The notes: generated by a model from the letters alone, not told the origin. 64,000 nucleotides of DNA from Malachius bipustulatus (GCA_910589415.1 CAJUUM010000031.1:1612001-1676000); one strand, 5' to 3'; positions 1 through 9,383 are shown, numbered from the stretch's first letter. Translations and numbers: made by a program.

Positions 1-1376
1 AATGTTCCTAAGCCCGAGGAAAATAATGTCTTATATTTATTTTTTAAATCCATAATTAATTCATTACAATTATTTCCGTTTAAAAAATGTATTTCGTGTA
101 ACTTAAGTTCAAAATTTTTCAGAAAATCTCTACCTAATATTGGTGGACCTCCATTTTTTATTACATAAAATATCATTTTTGTCTCTAAATTATTATAAGT
201 AATATTATCTTCAATAAATCCTAAAGGTTTTATTTTATTTCCATCATAAACTGTAAAAATTTTATTTGTTAATTTTAATTTCAAATGCTTAAAATTTTTC
301 TGATACATTTTATCAGATATACAAGATATGCTGGAGCCTGTGTCCAGCTGAAATTTATGTTTAATTTTACCAAAATTAACTGATAAATAAATAGCATTAT
401 TTCGTTCTGAATTATTACAAGAATTATTAGCGTTATCAAAAGATTCGTTTTCAGCATTATCTGCATTTAAATTGAAAATTAAATTCTCTGAAATATTATT
501 ATTTTCATTTATTGAATCTGCTTCTAGAAAATTATTAAAATTTTTTGTTTTATATTTGGGATATTTCATCTTATTTTTACAGACCGGGGCTAAATGACCT
601 TTTATATTACATATATGGCATTTAGAATTTTTAAAATAGCACTTATCTGTGTCGTGGTTGTTCCTTCCGCAAACTGCGCACTTATGGGGAGTTTGAGTTG
701 AACTTCGTCCTGCTGTCTGCCCATGGACTGGATGATGCACATTCCCCCTTGCAGGTTTCCCATATTTTGATGGAGCATAATTGCCTGCCAGGTGATAGAT
801 GTCCGCTTCTGTCTTGATACGACGTTGGTCGCAATCTCGTGAGATCGACTTGGAATTGGCGATCTTGAGAACATCTGCTAGACTAGCGTCGCTTGACTCT
901 TCAAAAAGACGATCTTGAACCGCACCCCTGTCATATCCCACGACGAAAATGTCTCTCAGAACCATTTGCAAATATTCTTCCGAAAAAACACATGACGCAG
1001 CTAAACTTCTTAATCGAATTGCAAATTCCTTGGGAGATTCGGAAGGTGATTTCTTGGCGGTGTAAAATTTATACCGGGAAATGAAAATTGACTCTTCGTC
1101 TTGAAAATGTGTAGCTAATATTTTCAAAAGCTCGTCATAGTTTTTGCTCTCAGGTAATTTTGGAAGACACAAGTTATATAATAATTTGTAGGCTTCTTCA
1201 GAAAGCAAATTTAGCAAGACAGCTCTCATACGAATTTTGTCCGTAATTCCATTTGCTTGAAAATAGTTTTCCAGTCTTGGTTTGAATAAGGACCAGCTGG
1301 AAGTATTTGGATCGAATTCTCTGAGGTGTCCTACTATTGGCACTTGGGTTACAGTTTCTTCCTTATTCGGCGGCAT
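1..1376 (-). CDS. Gypsy-like retroelement gag-protease polyprotein, truncated by window edge
   Basis: An open frame runs from ATG at 1376 to the window edge without a stop, about 458 codons, so the 3' part (reverse transcriptase, RNase H, integrase) lies outside. The order seen is a gag-like helical region, two zinc knuckles (CAVCGRNNHDTDKC and CHICNIKGHLAPVC, near 600-700), an acidic Asn-rich linker, and an aspartic protease with the LDTGSS catalytic motif near 340 and ILGRDFL near 130. The last visible residues, ending in GLGT, are where reverse transcriptase normally begins in Ty3/gypsy polyproteins of the K02A2.6 type. Fusion of gag and protease in one frame fits some gypsy lineages. Assignment to gypsy rather than another LTR group is inference, since no reverse transcriptase is visible. 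No stop or frameshift is seen, so the copy may be young. Confidence 0.88.
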   Translation of the reverse strand, partial: MPPNKEETVTQVPIVGHLREFDPNTSSWSLFKPRLENYFQANGITDKIRMRAVLLNLLSEEAYKLLYNLCLPKLPESKNYDELLKILATHFQDEESIFISRYKFYTAKKSPSESPKEFAIRLRSLAASCVFSEEYLQMVLRDIFVVGYDRGAVQDRLFEESSDASLADVLKIANSKSISRDCDQRRIKTEADIYHLAGNYAPSKYGKPARGNVHHPVHGQTAGRSSTQTPHKCAVCGRNNHDTDKCYFKNSKCHICNIKGHLAPVCKNKMKYPKYKTKNFNNFLEADSINENNNISENLIFNLNADNAENESFDNANNSCNNSERNNAIYLSVNFGKIKHKFQLDTGSSISCISDKMYQKNFKHLKLKLTNKIFTVYDGNKIKPLGFIEDNITYNNLETKMIFYVIKNGGPPILGRDFLKNFELKLHEIHFLNGNNCNELIMDLKNKYKTLFSSGLGT

Positions 1377-1920
1377 CTTGACCACTAGTTCACATTTACT
1401 AATACTCGTATTTATAACGAAACCTCGTCGCCAGTTATGTGGTGTATCTCCTTAATTACTGCACACACACATTCTAATAGTAATTATAATTTTAGTTCCA
1501 GAGGAAAAATAATATAACAGCAGTCCCCATTAATATGACTTTATTATCCCAGTTGAAAATATATAATGATCTCGAAATTCATATTAAAATTAATTCACCT
1601 CCTTATCACAGGATTCACAAAAACTCCAGATAATAATTTAAATATACTACACAATAAATAGCTTATTCTGCGCACATGATTTCGTAATCGAGTTTTGAGA
1701 CGCTATTTCTGATGATGTCAAAACAATGAAAGTATTTTGCCGTAATCCCAGCAAAATACTTTCATCAGAATTTTTTCCCAGAAAATAGTAATTTATTATA
1801 CTAACAAGGGAAAAAGTAAAAGATTTTAGCTCTAGATACGATTTCTTCCCAACACATAGCGAAGGGAATGAACACATCAAGAGTTAAACATCGAAAAGGG
1901 TAATTAGATAACTGAAAACA
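1377..1920 (-). mobile_element. Probable leader, primer-binding site and 5' LTR of the retroelement
   Basis: Behind the gag start, read on the minus strand, lies TGGCGACGAGGTTTCG (1418-1433), the kind of TGGCG sequence that follows the 5' LTR as primer-binding site in many gypsy elements. Further upstream is AT-rich DNA with an AATAAA signal (1540-1545, minus strand). The LTR should end near 1434-1445, but its start is not defined because the second LTR is outside the window; the outer limit given here is a guess. The small ORF at 1647-1880 inside it has no recognisable features. Confidence 0.4.
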
Positions 1921-3404
1921 CTGTTCTAAAATAATTGAATTTTTGAAGTTATAAGGTTTTGTAGCTAGTAATTGACATTGCCCTGGTAACTAAACATTAA
2001 TAATTCAATAAAGTGTAATAATATCAAGGGCTTTCCATTTTAAAAAATAGACAAAATTTCGCGAATATCTGATGAACTTGATTATCATCAATTACCTATC
2101 ATTGTTTACCTGCTTTCACCATTGAAATACCTACGCGGCAAAAATTACTCTCGTTTGTTAATTTAACCGACTTCGTAGCGTCAATAATAATAACGAAGCT
2201 ATAGTAATAATGAGCAGATAAACTTTGATCCCCTGTAGAAAAAATAGCAATACCTAAATTAAGCTGTAAGCAAAAGGGTTCACGTGCACTTTTTACAAAA
2301 AAAATTGTTGAGTGAATATTAAAAAATTTGTTCTTAACCCTATAACTTTGTAGAATCTTTTAAAATATTAGTGTTTTATTTATCATCCATAAGTGGATAT
2401 TAATAGCTAAAAGCAATAATAATTACTATTTGTTCAAGTGTATTTCGATAATTCGATAGGTACTGTATCGCTATTTATTTGACCTGCAAAAAAACTATAC
2501 CTAAAAGAAATTATGATAGCATCGGAAGCCAAGGGATTAAATAATAAAAAAAGGTTTTCACAATTATTAATTTCACTCATTATTTCAAAAGTAGAAGATA
2601 TAAACTAAATTGCAATCAAAAATATTTTCCCAAATATTTATTGAAATTATTAAAACCTCCAAAAAATTTAATGCTGAAAAAATAACCAACTTTAACAAAC
2701 TAAAATACCTTAAAGCTGTTCTATGCGTGCAAACCGATTCCATAAAAAGAGCGAGAGTTATTCATGCTTAGCAGCTTAGCTCCCCGTATTGTGATCTACT
2801 AACCTATTTGCCGTTAAGTCTTGGACTCGCAACTGGTTTTGTTACGTTATAAATAATAAAATTTATGGTTTCAAGGGTTACCTATTGTGTGCGTATTGAT
2901 GGTGACTAATGAGATACTTTATTATTTAATTTTTATTTATTTTTTACCTATTGATTGATCCATACATAAAACCGAAAATGTATTTAGGTAAATCTAGTTG
3001 TGTACATATTTTATGATCACTCTTCCTATGTTATTATCAATAATTTCATCTTAGATGTGTGAATTATAATATGGATTGAAAATTATACCTTACACATATT
3101 CGAAATTTAAGACTATACGAATTTTTTTTGTCTTGAATTGGGCAGCTCCGTTTTTATGTTTATCTCACTCAGAATTGCATTACCTAGCAAATTATCCGAG
3201 CCGAGTCACTTGAATCATCCGCTGATTATAAGTTTATGACCATAAGTCAGATTTTTTTTTGTAAATTTATATTTTAGGCATCCGTATTGCATCATACCCC
3301 GTTTAAAATAACGCGATTGTAAAATAAAATATAGTATAATCTAGTATAATCTATCATATAACAAATTTTCAAACCCGGGAAAATAAGATCAAAAATTTTC
3401 TATA
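1921..3404. other. AT-rich sequence, no gene seen
   Basis: No frame of useful length, splice-linked exon pair, RNA gene or clear inverted repeat was recognised. Probably old transposon-derived or intergenic DNA. Confidence 0.5.
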
Positions 3405-4260
3405 CAGGGTGAGGCGCGAGAACCTTAGGGCATTTTTATATGGAGAAGTGTTGGGAGTAGAAGTCTAAAAATTTGTAAATGTATTGTTTCGATTTTGACG
3501 AGCTGAACTAAAATATTTACAACCCCACACCACTTCCGGTTATACCGGAAGTTGCCAAATTTTTCTTTTTTTAAATGGTACCACCTGTATATTATTACAT
3601 TTTCAGATTGCCTAAAAAACAGTAATAAAAATGATGTTTACAGTTCAAATTTGTAACGACCAATTAATGAGTTATAAACAAATGAAAATTGCAATTTTCC
3701 ATTTTCAAAGCAGCGTAGCTTGAAAACGGGTCAAGATATCGGAAAACGGCTTACATGTCCCTATCCTAACTTTTTGTATACTACGCTGGAGTACCTACAA
3801 AAAAATATATTTTTTATTAATTTTTTTTTGGAAACGCTGATTTTTCATCACTTTGTATACAAATTTCATCAGCACCATAGGATACTACGTGAAAAGTTAA
3901 GATAGGGACATGTAAGCCGTTTTCATCTATCTTGACCCGTTTTCGACCTAAGCTGCTTTGAAAATGGAAAATTGCGATTTTCATTTGTTTATAACTCATA
4001 AACCACTCGTTCGAATTTTGAACTATAAACACCAGTTTTATTACATTTTTTCAGGCATCTGAAAATGTAATAATATACAGGGTGTACCATTTAAAAAAAG
4101 AAAAATATGGAAACTTCCGGTATAACCGGAAGTGGTGTGGGGTTGTAAATATTTTAGTTCAGCTCGTCAAAATCGAAACTCTACATTTACAAATTTTTAG
4201 ACTTCTACTCCCAGGACTTCTCCATATAAAAATGCCCTAAGCTTCTCGCGCCTCACCCTG
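3405..4260. mobile_element. Foldback MITE, 856 bp, CAGGGTGAGG termini
   Basis: The two halves are inverted copies of each other: the left end CAGGGTGAGGCGCGAG is mirrored at 4245-4260, and internal blocks (for example the CTTCCGGTTATACCGGAAG palindrome near 3534 and 4115) are mirrored too. It is flanked by TA on both sides (3403-3404 and 4261-4262), the duplication expected of Tc1/mariner-type transposition. No transposase is encoded; the ORFs at 3720-3905 and 3817-4032 are only the two arms read against each other. A degenerate relative begins at 37037 and interior parts recur near 61445-61930. Confidence 0.88.
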
Positions 4261-4613
4261 TAGGTATACTTACCATTTTGAAGACGCCGCCAGACTCATT
4301 TGCCAATTTCGTAAATCAGACAGGCTTATTTTTAATTACTTTTTTAATTATGATTATAACAATTTATATGATAAATTTCAAGCCTGGAAAAATAAGGAAA
4401 GCCTGTAAAATATAGTCAAATTTTTGATTCCCCAAAATTTCAGCCAAATTCACTTTCCGTTGGGCCAGACTGCGATTTTCATAAACTTTATGTTCCACTT
4501 TAGTAAAAATAAAAATCTGATGACTTGATAAGTGGAATTGTATTTTATTTTCATTTTTTGAATTCATCCAAAAAAATTTAGCCAGACTCAAAAAGTTTTG
4601 TTTTTTGTCACTA

Positions 4614-4820
4614 ATGTTCGTATTCATCAAACTTCAAAATATAACTCTGGGGTTATATTTTGAATTTTCTGAAAGCTGATCCCAGGAATTATATTTTGGA
4701 ACATGTGATTGGTTTAAAATTCGTAGCGTTCATAGGGTTTGAGCACTATACCAATCAGCTGTCAGAAAATCCAAAATATAACCACAGAGTTATATTTTGA
4801 AGTTTGATGAATACGGACAT
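4614..4820. mobile_element. Short palindromic MITE, 207 bp
   Basis: About 66 bp at 4614-4679 are repeated in inverted orientation at 4755-4820 with a few mismatches. The target duplication is not clear. No coding capacity. Confidence 0.7.
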
Positions 4821-5013
4821 AAGAGAACAGATTAAAATACAGGGTTAGAACTATTTAATGGGCCACTACAGGGATATCTTAAACCATTGAAGATACGAGG
4901 TCGGTTAAATTAGAGAAAAGCTGCGCTATTTTGTGGCCATGCGAGATATTTTTCTGTGATATCTGCGAGATATCTGTGACCGTTCCTGAATATCCTGAAA
5001 AAACTGAAAAATC

Positions 5014-5019
5014 GAGATC
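5014..5019. repeat. Polinton target-site duplication, left copy (GAGATC)
   Basis: GAGATC directly precedes the terminal AGTAGATAATAATGG of the Polinton and is repeated exactly at 21244-21249. Six bases is the duplication length known for Polinton/Maverick integration. Confidence 0.95.
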
Positions 5020-5896
5020 AGTAGATAATAATGGACAGTTCTAGCTCACTTCGGAGGAGGAAAGTGGAGGGGGTAATTTAAGTAGGTCAATTAGATGCAA
5101 ATTTATTCATAATTAAATGTCAAGGTCACAAAATGTCATGACCTCATAAATTATGCAAATTTTCAAAATGTCAAGGCCTCATAAATTAGGTTAATTGAAT
5201 TATGCAAATTTTCAAAATGCCAAGGCCTCATAAATTATGCAAATTTTCAAAATGTCATGACCTCATAAATTATGCAAATTTTCAAAATGTCAAGTTTAAG
5301 TAGGTCAATTAGATGCAAATTTATTCATAACCAATTAAATTCCAAGGTCGCAAAATACACGGTGCTAATATGCAAATTTTCAAAATGTCAAGGCCTCATA
5401 AATTATGCAAATTTTCAAAATGTCAAGTTTAAGTAGGTCAATTAGATGCAAATTTATTCATAATTAAATGTCAAGGTCACAAAATGTCAAGGCCTCATAA
5501 ATTAGGTCAATTGAATTATGCAAATTTTCAAAATGTCAAGGCCTCATAAATTATGCAAATTTTCAAAATGTCAAGTTTAAGTAGGTTAATGAGATGCAAA
5601 TTTATTCATAACCAATTAAATTTCAAGGTCGCAAAAATACACGGTGCTAATATGCAAATTTTCAAAATGTCATAACCTCATAAATTATGCAAATTTTCAA
5701 AATGTCAAGTTTAAGTAGGTCAATTAGATGCAAATTTATTCATAACCAATTAAATTTCAAGGTCGCAAAATACGCTAATATGCAAATTTTCAAAATGTCA
5801 AGATCTCATAAATTATGTCAATGACCTCATAAGCAATTAAATTATGCAAATTTTTGAAATGCATATAATAATGTCAAGGTGTTAGACATGACGGCA
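5020..5896. repeat. Polinton left terminal inverted repeat, ~877 bp
   Basis: The outer ~70 bp and the innermost ~100 bp (ending at the GACGGCAAA block near 5896) match the right repeat in inverted orientation. Between them lie tandem degenerate units built of ATGCAAATTTTCAAAATGTC, a CCTCATAAATTA block and a GTTTAAGTAGGTCAATTAG block. I count about 17 ATGCAAAT octamers. It is longer than the right copy because the number of internal units differs. Confidence 0.92.
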
Positions 5897-5967
5897 AAAA
5901 AAATGCAATATGCAGAATGACAGATGGAAATGTCAAGGCACAGGTATAATGGAGGTGTATATGTGGA

Positions 5968-5976
5968 TATATAAAG
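5968..5976 (+). promoter_or_regulatory. TATA-like box upstream of the alkB-like gene
   Basis: TATATAAAG lies about 32 nt before the ATG at 6008, just inside the left terminal repeat; a second GATATAAAAG follows at about 5982-5991. Placement suits a core promoter with a very short leader. Confidence 0.5.
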
Positions 5977-6007
5977 AAGGTGATATAAAAGCTAAAGACA
6001 CTTCAAA

Positions 6008-6604
6008 ATGTGTGAAGAATCGAGTAAGAGAAGAAAAATAGCACAACCGTTGAAAATAGATTATAAAGTGTTATTTTCTATAGCAGAATGTGAAAAATAT
6101 TTTAAATTATTAAATAGTTTAGAATATTATCCCAGAAACAAATATAAAGTAAAAATTATTGGTAAAAGCTATGAGCTAAGGAGAGACATAGTGGCATATG
6201 GAGACCAGGGTCTAGCATACCGATTTTCAGGCACATCAGTGCCTACAAAACCATGGACAAGCGAGTTGCTGGAAATTAAAGACAAAGTAGAAAAAAGCAC
6301 GGAGCAAAAATACAATTTTCTACTAGTTAATAGATACTTAAATATGCACGATAAAATTGGCCCACATAAAGATGATGATAGAGACTTGGTACCAAATAGC
6401 TCGATAGCATCAGTATCATTTGGTGGAGAGAGACATATGTTATTCCAAAACGGTAGTACAGTAAGAAAAATTTTACTCGAAGAAGGAAGTTTGGTTGTAA
6501 TACCCTTAAAAACCAATAAAGACTGGACTCATTCAATTCCAACAGCAAATAGTAAGACTAGAATTTCACTTACTTTTCGTAACATGTATAAATTGGACAT
6601 ATGA
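6008..6604 (+). CDS. ALKBH2-type 2-oxoglutarate/Fe(II) dioxygenase (AlkB-like nucleic acid dealkylase)
   Basis: A 198-residue protein. AlkB enzymes remove alkyl groups from DNA or RNA bases by oxidation using Fe(II) and 2-oxoglutarate. Visible hallmarks are the substrate-lid motif YGDQGLAYRFSG (residues 64-75) followed by KPW (81-83), the N-x-Y motif N108-Y110, iron ligands H120-x-D122 and H175, and the 2-oxoglutarate-binding arginines R185 and R191 in the TRISLTFR strand. IASVSFGGER (133-142) is the usual central strand. The match is to the ALKBH2/ALKBH3 branch rather than to FTO or ALKBH8. The length equals an isolated catalytic domain. It starts about 110 bp inside the left terminal repeat, is the first plus-strand gene, and has AATAAA near 6632. 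All catalytic residues are present, so activity is plausible. Its role in the element (repair of alkylated genome or antagonism of base modification) is inference. Confidence 0.95.
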   Translation: MCEESSKRRKIAQPLKIDYKVLFSIAECEKYFKLLNSLEYYPRNKYKVKIIGKSYELRRDIVAYGDQGLAYRFSGTSVPTKPWTSELLEIKDKVEKSTEQKYNFLLVNRYLNMHDKIGPHKDDDRDLVPNSSIASVSFGGERHMLFQNGSTVRKILLEEGSLVVIPLKTNKDWTHSIPTANSKTRISLTFRNMYKLDI

Positions 6605-6717
6605 CGTTTGTAAAATTAAAAAAAAAGGTTTAATAAAACAATAATAATTATTTAATACATTTATTTGAAACTCTTAATATAAAAAAAACTCTTATTTTTA
6701 ACCTAATTACTATTTAT

Positions 6718-7250
6718 TTAAAATATAATGTTTTGTTGTATTAATTGAACCAATATTACTGCTGGTTCAAAACCAGCAGGATAATAAACGGCACACACCC
6801 TGTTGCCGTCTATTATATGCTTGTGGAAGAGGTCTATGCACCCTTCCACGTTGGGGGGGTGCCACCCTGACACGATCATCTCAACCTAGAGAAAAAAGAA
6901 AATCAACTACAAGCTACAAATGCTATTATAGTATCTAGGTCCTATTCACACAAATTTTGATTTTTAGTCAGTAAAAAATAATTTACTTATTTTTTGATTA
7001 TTTTGATTTAAATTTTGAAGCTTTAACAAATACAGTTCAATAAAAAAATAATCTAATCAGTTCAGCAACAATAAAAAAAATTAAAATCAGAAAAACTTAC
7101 ATTGTGTGGCTCTGAGAGCCAAAACATGGTCTCTTCAACCAATAATTCTATAAAATAAAAAAATAGTTTTTAATATTTAGGTAAAAACAAATCTATAATA
7201 TTAAAAAAGAACTTACGGATTTTTAAATGTAAAATACGATTTTCAGCCAT
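6718..7250 (-). CDS. Spliced three-exon small gene, unknown function (81 residues plus partial codon logic, 82 codons before stop)
   Basis: Not visible as one open frame. Reading the minus strand: exon 1 is 7250-7217 (ATG at 7250), donor GTAAGT; exon 2 is 7147-7101, acceptor TATAG, donor GTAAGT; exon 3 is 6885-6718, acceptor CTCTAG, ending in TAA. The exons are 34, 47 and 168 nt and join in frame to 82 codons plus stop. All four splice sites are canonical and the third exon is markedly richer in GC than its surroundings. The product has no motif I recognise; exon 3 contains a Trp-His-Pro-Pro turn and hydrophobic strands. A TATAAATA-like stretch lies about 50 nt upstream of the ATG. It lies tail to tail with the alkB-like gene. 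Introns are unusual but known in Polintons. It could also be a captured host exon set. Confidence 0.65.
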
Positions 7251-7789
7251 TATATAGCAGTGTGATGATTATGATGCTTTTGTGAAAAAAATAATCCAAT
7301 ATTTATACAAATTCATATACCGTAGAAAGTGCTCAAAAATACATTGTAATATGCTAATGTTTGGTTATAAAATTAAATGAAGATGTGAAATTGAAACTGG
7401 TGCAATTAAAAGTGAAATGTCGCATCATATTTAAAGACGCTCTGTTACAGAGGTGCTGTAGTGTAAAGGTTTTTGTGTAAAGAACATGTAAGTACAGATT
7501 ATTTTATTATATATTTAAATGACTTTTAAATAATATGTGACTAGAATTAAAATATTACATAAATTTTGTATATAACTAGAAAATTCAAATTCGGTAATAA
7601 CACTTTTATCGAAATATTATTTTCTCAGATGATACTGTTTTAACATGTCTACACGAATACATTTTTCATGTAAAATGGAAATTAAAAAAAAAAAAAAGAA
7701 AAACTTGATCATACTATACATTTATAATATTATAAACGTGGTGGGGGCTAGTTTATATAATACAAGAGTCGCAAAAAGAGTAAACAGAC
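7251..7789. promoter_or_regulatory. Divergent intergenic region with possible 5' intron
   Basis: Lies between the starts of the minus-strand spliced gene and the plus-strand acidic ORF. TATATAAT-like sequence near 7752-7760 is about 30 nt before the ATG at 7790. A donor-like ACATGTAAGTAC near 7486 and an acceptor-like TATTTTCTCAG near 7618-7628 could mark a leader intron, but no coding exon pair was found. Otherwise AT-rich, with a poly-A run near 7684. Confidence 0.4.
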
Positions 7790-8176
7790 ATGTGGCAGTT
7801 TTATTCTATGAGTAGCTGGCCAGACGCGATAGATTTGACTTCAGCCATCAGTAGGCTCCATAGTGAATTTAGAGACCTAGAATTTGACGCTAGTCATGCA
7901 CTAATTTATGATTACAAAGTATTTTTCGATGAAAAAGAAGTAAAACGAGTGACACAATTATCAGAAGAATACAGTGAGGCGTGTGACATATGTGAGGAAT
8001 ACTTACAAGAAGCGATAAACTTGGAGTGTCTTTGCTACGAAATCACCAAAGTGAACTTGAAAAGATTTCTATATCAGCTTCGAGAATTCATGCCGGAAGA
8101 CCTTAGAGAAAAATTTTGTCCAGAAAAAGAAGAAGAAGAAGAAGAAGAAGAAGAAGAAGAAGAAGATGGAAGATGA
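7790..8176 (+). CDS. Acidic helical ORF ending in poly-Glu; possibly the N-terminal part of a RING protein
   Basis: A 128-residue frame. Residues 10-110 look like an alpha-helical bundle rich in Glu, Leu and Cys (four cysteines in the stretch ACDICEEYLQEAINLECLC), without a family I recognise. The end is a run of about 12-14 Glu encoded by a (GAA)n repeat at about 8129-8165, then a stop at 8174-8176. The next gene begins at 8166 in the +1 frame, so the two overlap by 11 nt. Either these are two cistrons, with the second expressed by leaky scanning or reinitiation, or one gene has been split by a frame change in or near the repeat. Glu-rich linkers before RING domains are common, which favours a former fusion, but triplet slippage alone would not alter the frame. 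Confidence 0.6.
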   Translation: MWQFYSMSSWPDAIDLTSAISRLHSEFRDLEFDASHALIYDYKVFFDEKEVKRVTQLSEEYSEACDICEEYLQEAINLECLCYEITKVNLKRFLYQLREFMPEDLREKFCPEKEEEEEEEEEEEEDGR

Positions 8177-8417
8177 CAAAATATGTGTGAGGTTAAATGC
8201 ATTTCCTGATTCAGATTTGTGGAAGAGATGCGCGATCTGTCTGAAAAATTATGCAAACGTGACATTTCTACCCTGCAAACATTACATGTTCTGCATAGAG
8301 TGCTATGAAAAAAGACGTCTCGCCTTCCCATCATGCCCGTATTGTGGAAATGCTATAAAAAATGCATCATGCGGGAATCAAAGCTTCTCAAATGAAAAAT
8401 ATAAATTTCAAGTATAA
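8166..8417 (+). CDS. C3HC4 RING-finger protein (putative E3 ubiquitin ligase module)
   Basis: An 83-residue protein with a complete RING: C22, C25, C37, H39, C43, C46, C57 and C60, spaced C-x2-C-x11-C-x-H-x3-C-x2-C-x10-C-x2-C. The FLPCKH and CPYCG segments resemble the C-terminal RINGs of inhibitor-of-apoptosis and other viral RING proteins. RINGs bind two zinc ions and recruit ubiquitin-conjugating enzymes. No BIR domain is present here or in the upstream ORF. Start at 8166 (ATGG context) overlaps the end of the acidic ORF. The gene faces the integrase tail to tail; AATAAA signals for both strands sit in a short duplicated ATAAAATG-containing unit at 8418-8465. A role in blocking host cell death or antiviral defence would be inference from viral RINGs in general. 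Confidence 0.85.
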   Translation: MEDDKICVRLNAFPDSDLWKRCAICLKNYANVTFLPCKHYMFCIECYEKRRLAFPSCPYCGNAIKNASCGNQSFSNEKYKFQV

Positions 8418-8465
8418 TAATATGTTTTATTTAATAAAATGTTTTATTTAATAAAATGTTTAAAA

Positions 8466-9383
8466 CTATAATATATTTGATTTTGGTATCCAAGAGTCCT
8501 TAGAGGGTGGTAAGCCTAACCAGCGAACAAGGACTTTATTGTTCTTCCTTTTTAGTATTTTGGAGACTAGGTAAATGTCTGGATTCTTGGTCTTGATTAG
8601 CTCCTCTCTATAAAACCCTCCAATAATGTCAGCACCGTCCTCATCTTTTAATAGGTACGTTCTAGGATTACTATTCTTAATAGAACGTATTTCGAAAACC
8701 TCACAGGTCCAATTGGGGAAATACCCCTTGTCAAACACCTGTCTATATTTGCTGATTCGCACTTTGTCTCCAATTTTTAGGGTCTGTTTTCTGGGATCTA
8801 CCGTTTTCATGTGGGTGTAGGCGCGATGTAGTATTTCCTTTTCTTTTGATTTATCCACCATTATGGGCTTGTATCCTGTCGTACTGTGCGTTGTCGAGTT
8901 GTATTGCATCACATGTTTATCAAGTATGTTAATCCAGTTGTAATTCCCTTGCAAACTGAACGATTTGTAGAGCATACTCTTAAGCGTTCTGATAAATCTC
9001 TCAACTATGCTTGCTTTCATAACAGAAAACGTAGAGTAATGATTGATTTTAAATTTTGTCATCAGAGAACTGAAATTTTTATTATAAAATTCCTTGCCAG
9101 CATCAGTTTGTAAATTTTTTGGGGGGGTGGATTTTAGTAATATTTTCCCCATTGCAGCTGCCACTTCCGCCCCCGACTTTGATTTTAGCGGTTCAGCGTA
9201 CACGTACTTGGAAAAACAATTTATCACAATCAAAATATACCGGTAGCCCTTATTTACTCCAGCATAAGGTTGCATGTCTACAAGATCTGATTGGAAAAGG
9301 TCATTAAGGGACCGTATTATAACATGGCGGCGGGGGAAGTTGCGTCTTGCAGGAGAGTGTATTTCTCTTATAATTGTTTCCAT
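8466..9383 (-). CDS. INT: Polinton DDE integrase with C-terminal chromodomain
   Basis: A 305-residue retroviral-type (rve) integrase that inserts the element and produces the 6-bp duplication. The catalytic triad is D33 (SDLVDM), D94 (LQTDAGKEF) and E128 (IVERF). An SH3-like stretch follows around 190-240, and a chromodomain at about 270-303 (YLVSKILKRK, VRWLGLPPSKDSWIP) could steer insertion to modified chromatin. There is no recognisable N-terminal HHCC zinc finger; residues 1-30 are short and basic, as in many Polinton integrases. Start ATG at 9383 overlaps the end of the upstream minus-strand frame (stop at 9368) by 16 nt, indicating tight packing. The frame is intact with all catalytic residues, so it could be functional. 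Confidence 0.96.
   Translation of the reverse strand: METIIREIHSPARRNFPRRHVIIRSLNDLFQSDLVDMQPYAGVNKGYRYILIVINCFSKYVYAEPLKSKSGAEVAAAMGKILLKSTPPKNLQTDAGKEFYNKNFSSLMTKFKINHYSTFSVMKASIVERFIRTLKSMLYKSFSLQGNYNWINILDKHVMQYNSTTHSTTGYKPIMVDKSKEKEILHRAYTHMKTVDPRKQTLKIGDKVRISKYRQVFDKGYFPNWTCEVFEIRSIKNSNPRTYLLKDEDGADIIGGFYREELIKTKNPDIYLVSKILKRKNNKVLVRWLGLPPSKDSWIPKSNIL

Noticed and set aside
3720..4032. Overlapping ORFs in the centre of the first MITE
   Set aside because: They are the two arms of a palindrome translated in opposite directions; composition is not protein-like.
5050..5880. Direct repeats that might suggest a CRISPR array
   Set aside because: Units are degenerate, spacers are not unique, and the array is part of a eukaryotic Polinton terminal repeat.
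7486..7628. Possible leader intron upstream of the acidic ORF
   Set aside because: Donor- and acceptor-like sequences exist but do not join coding exons; kept only as a remark in the intergenic entry.
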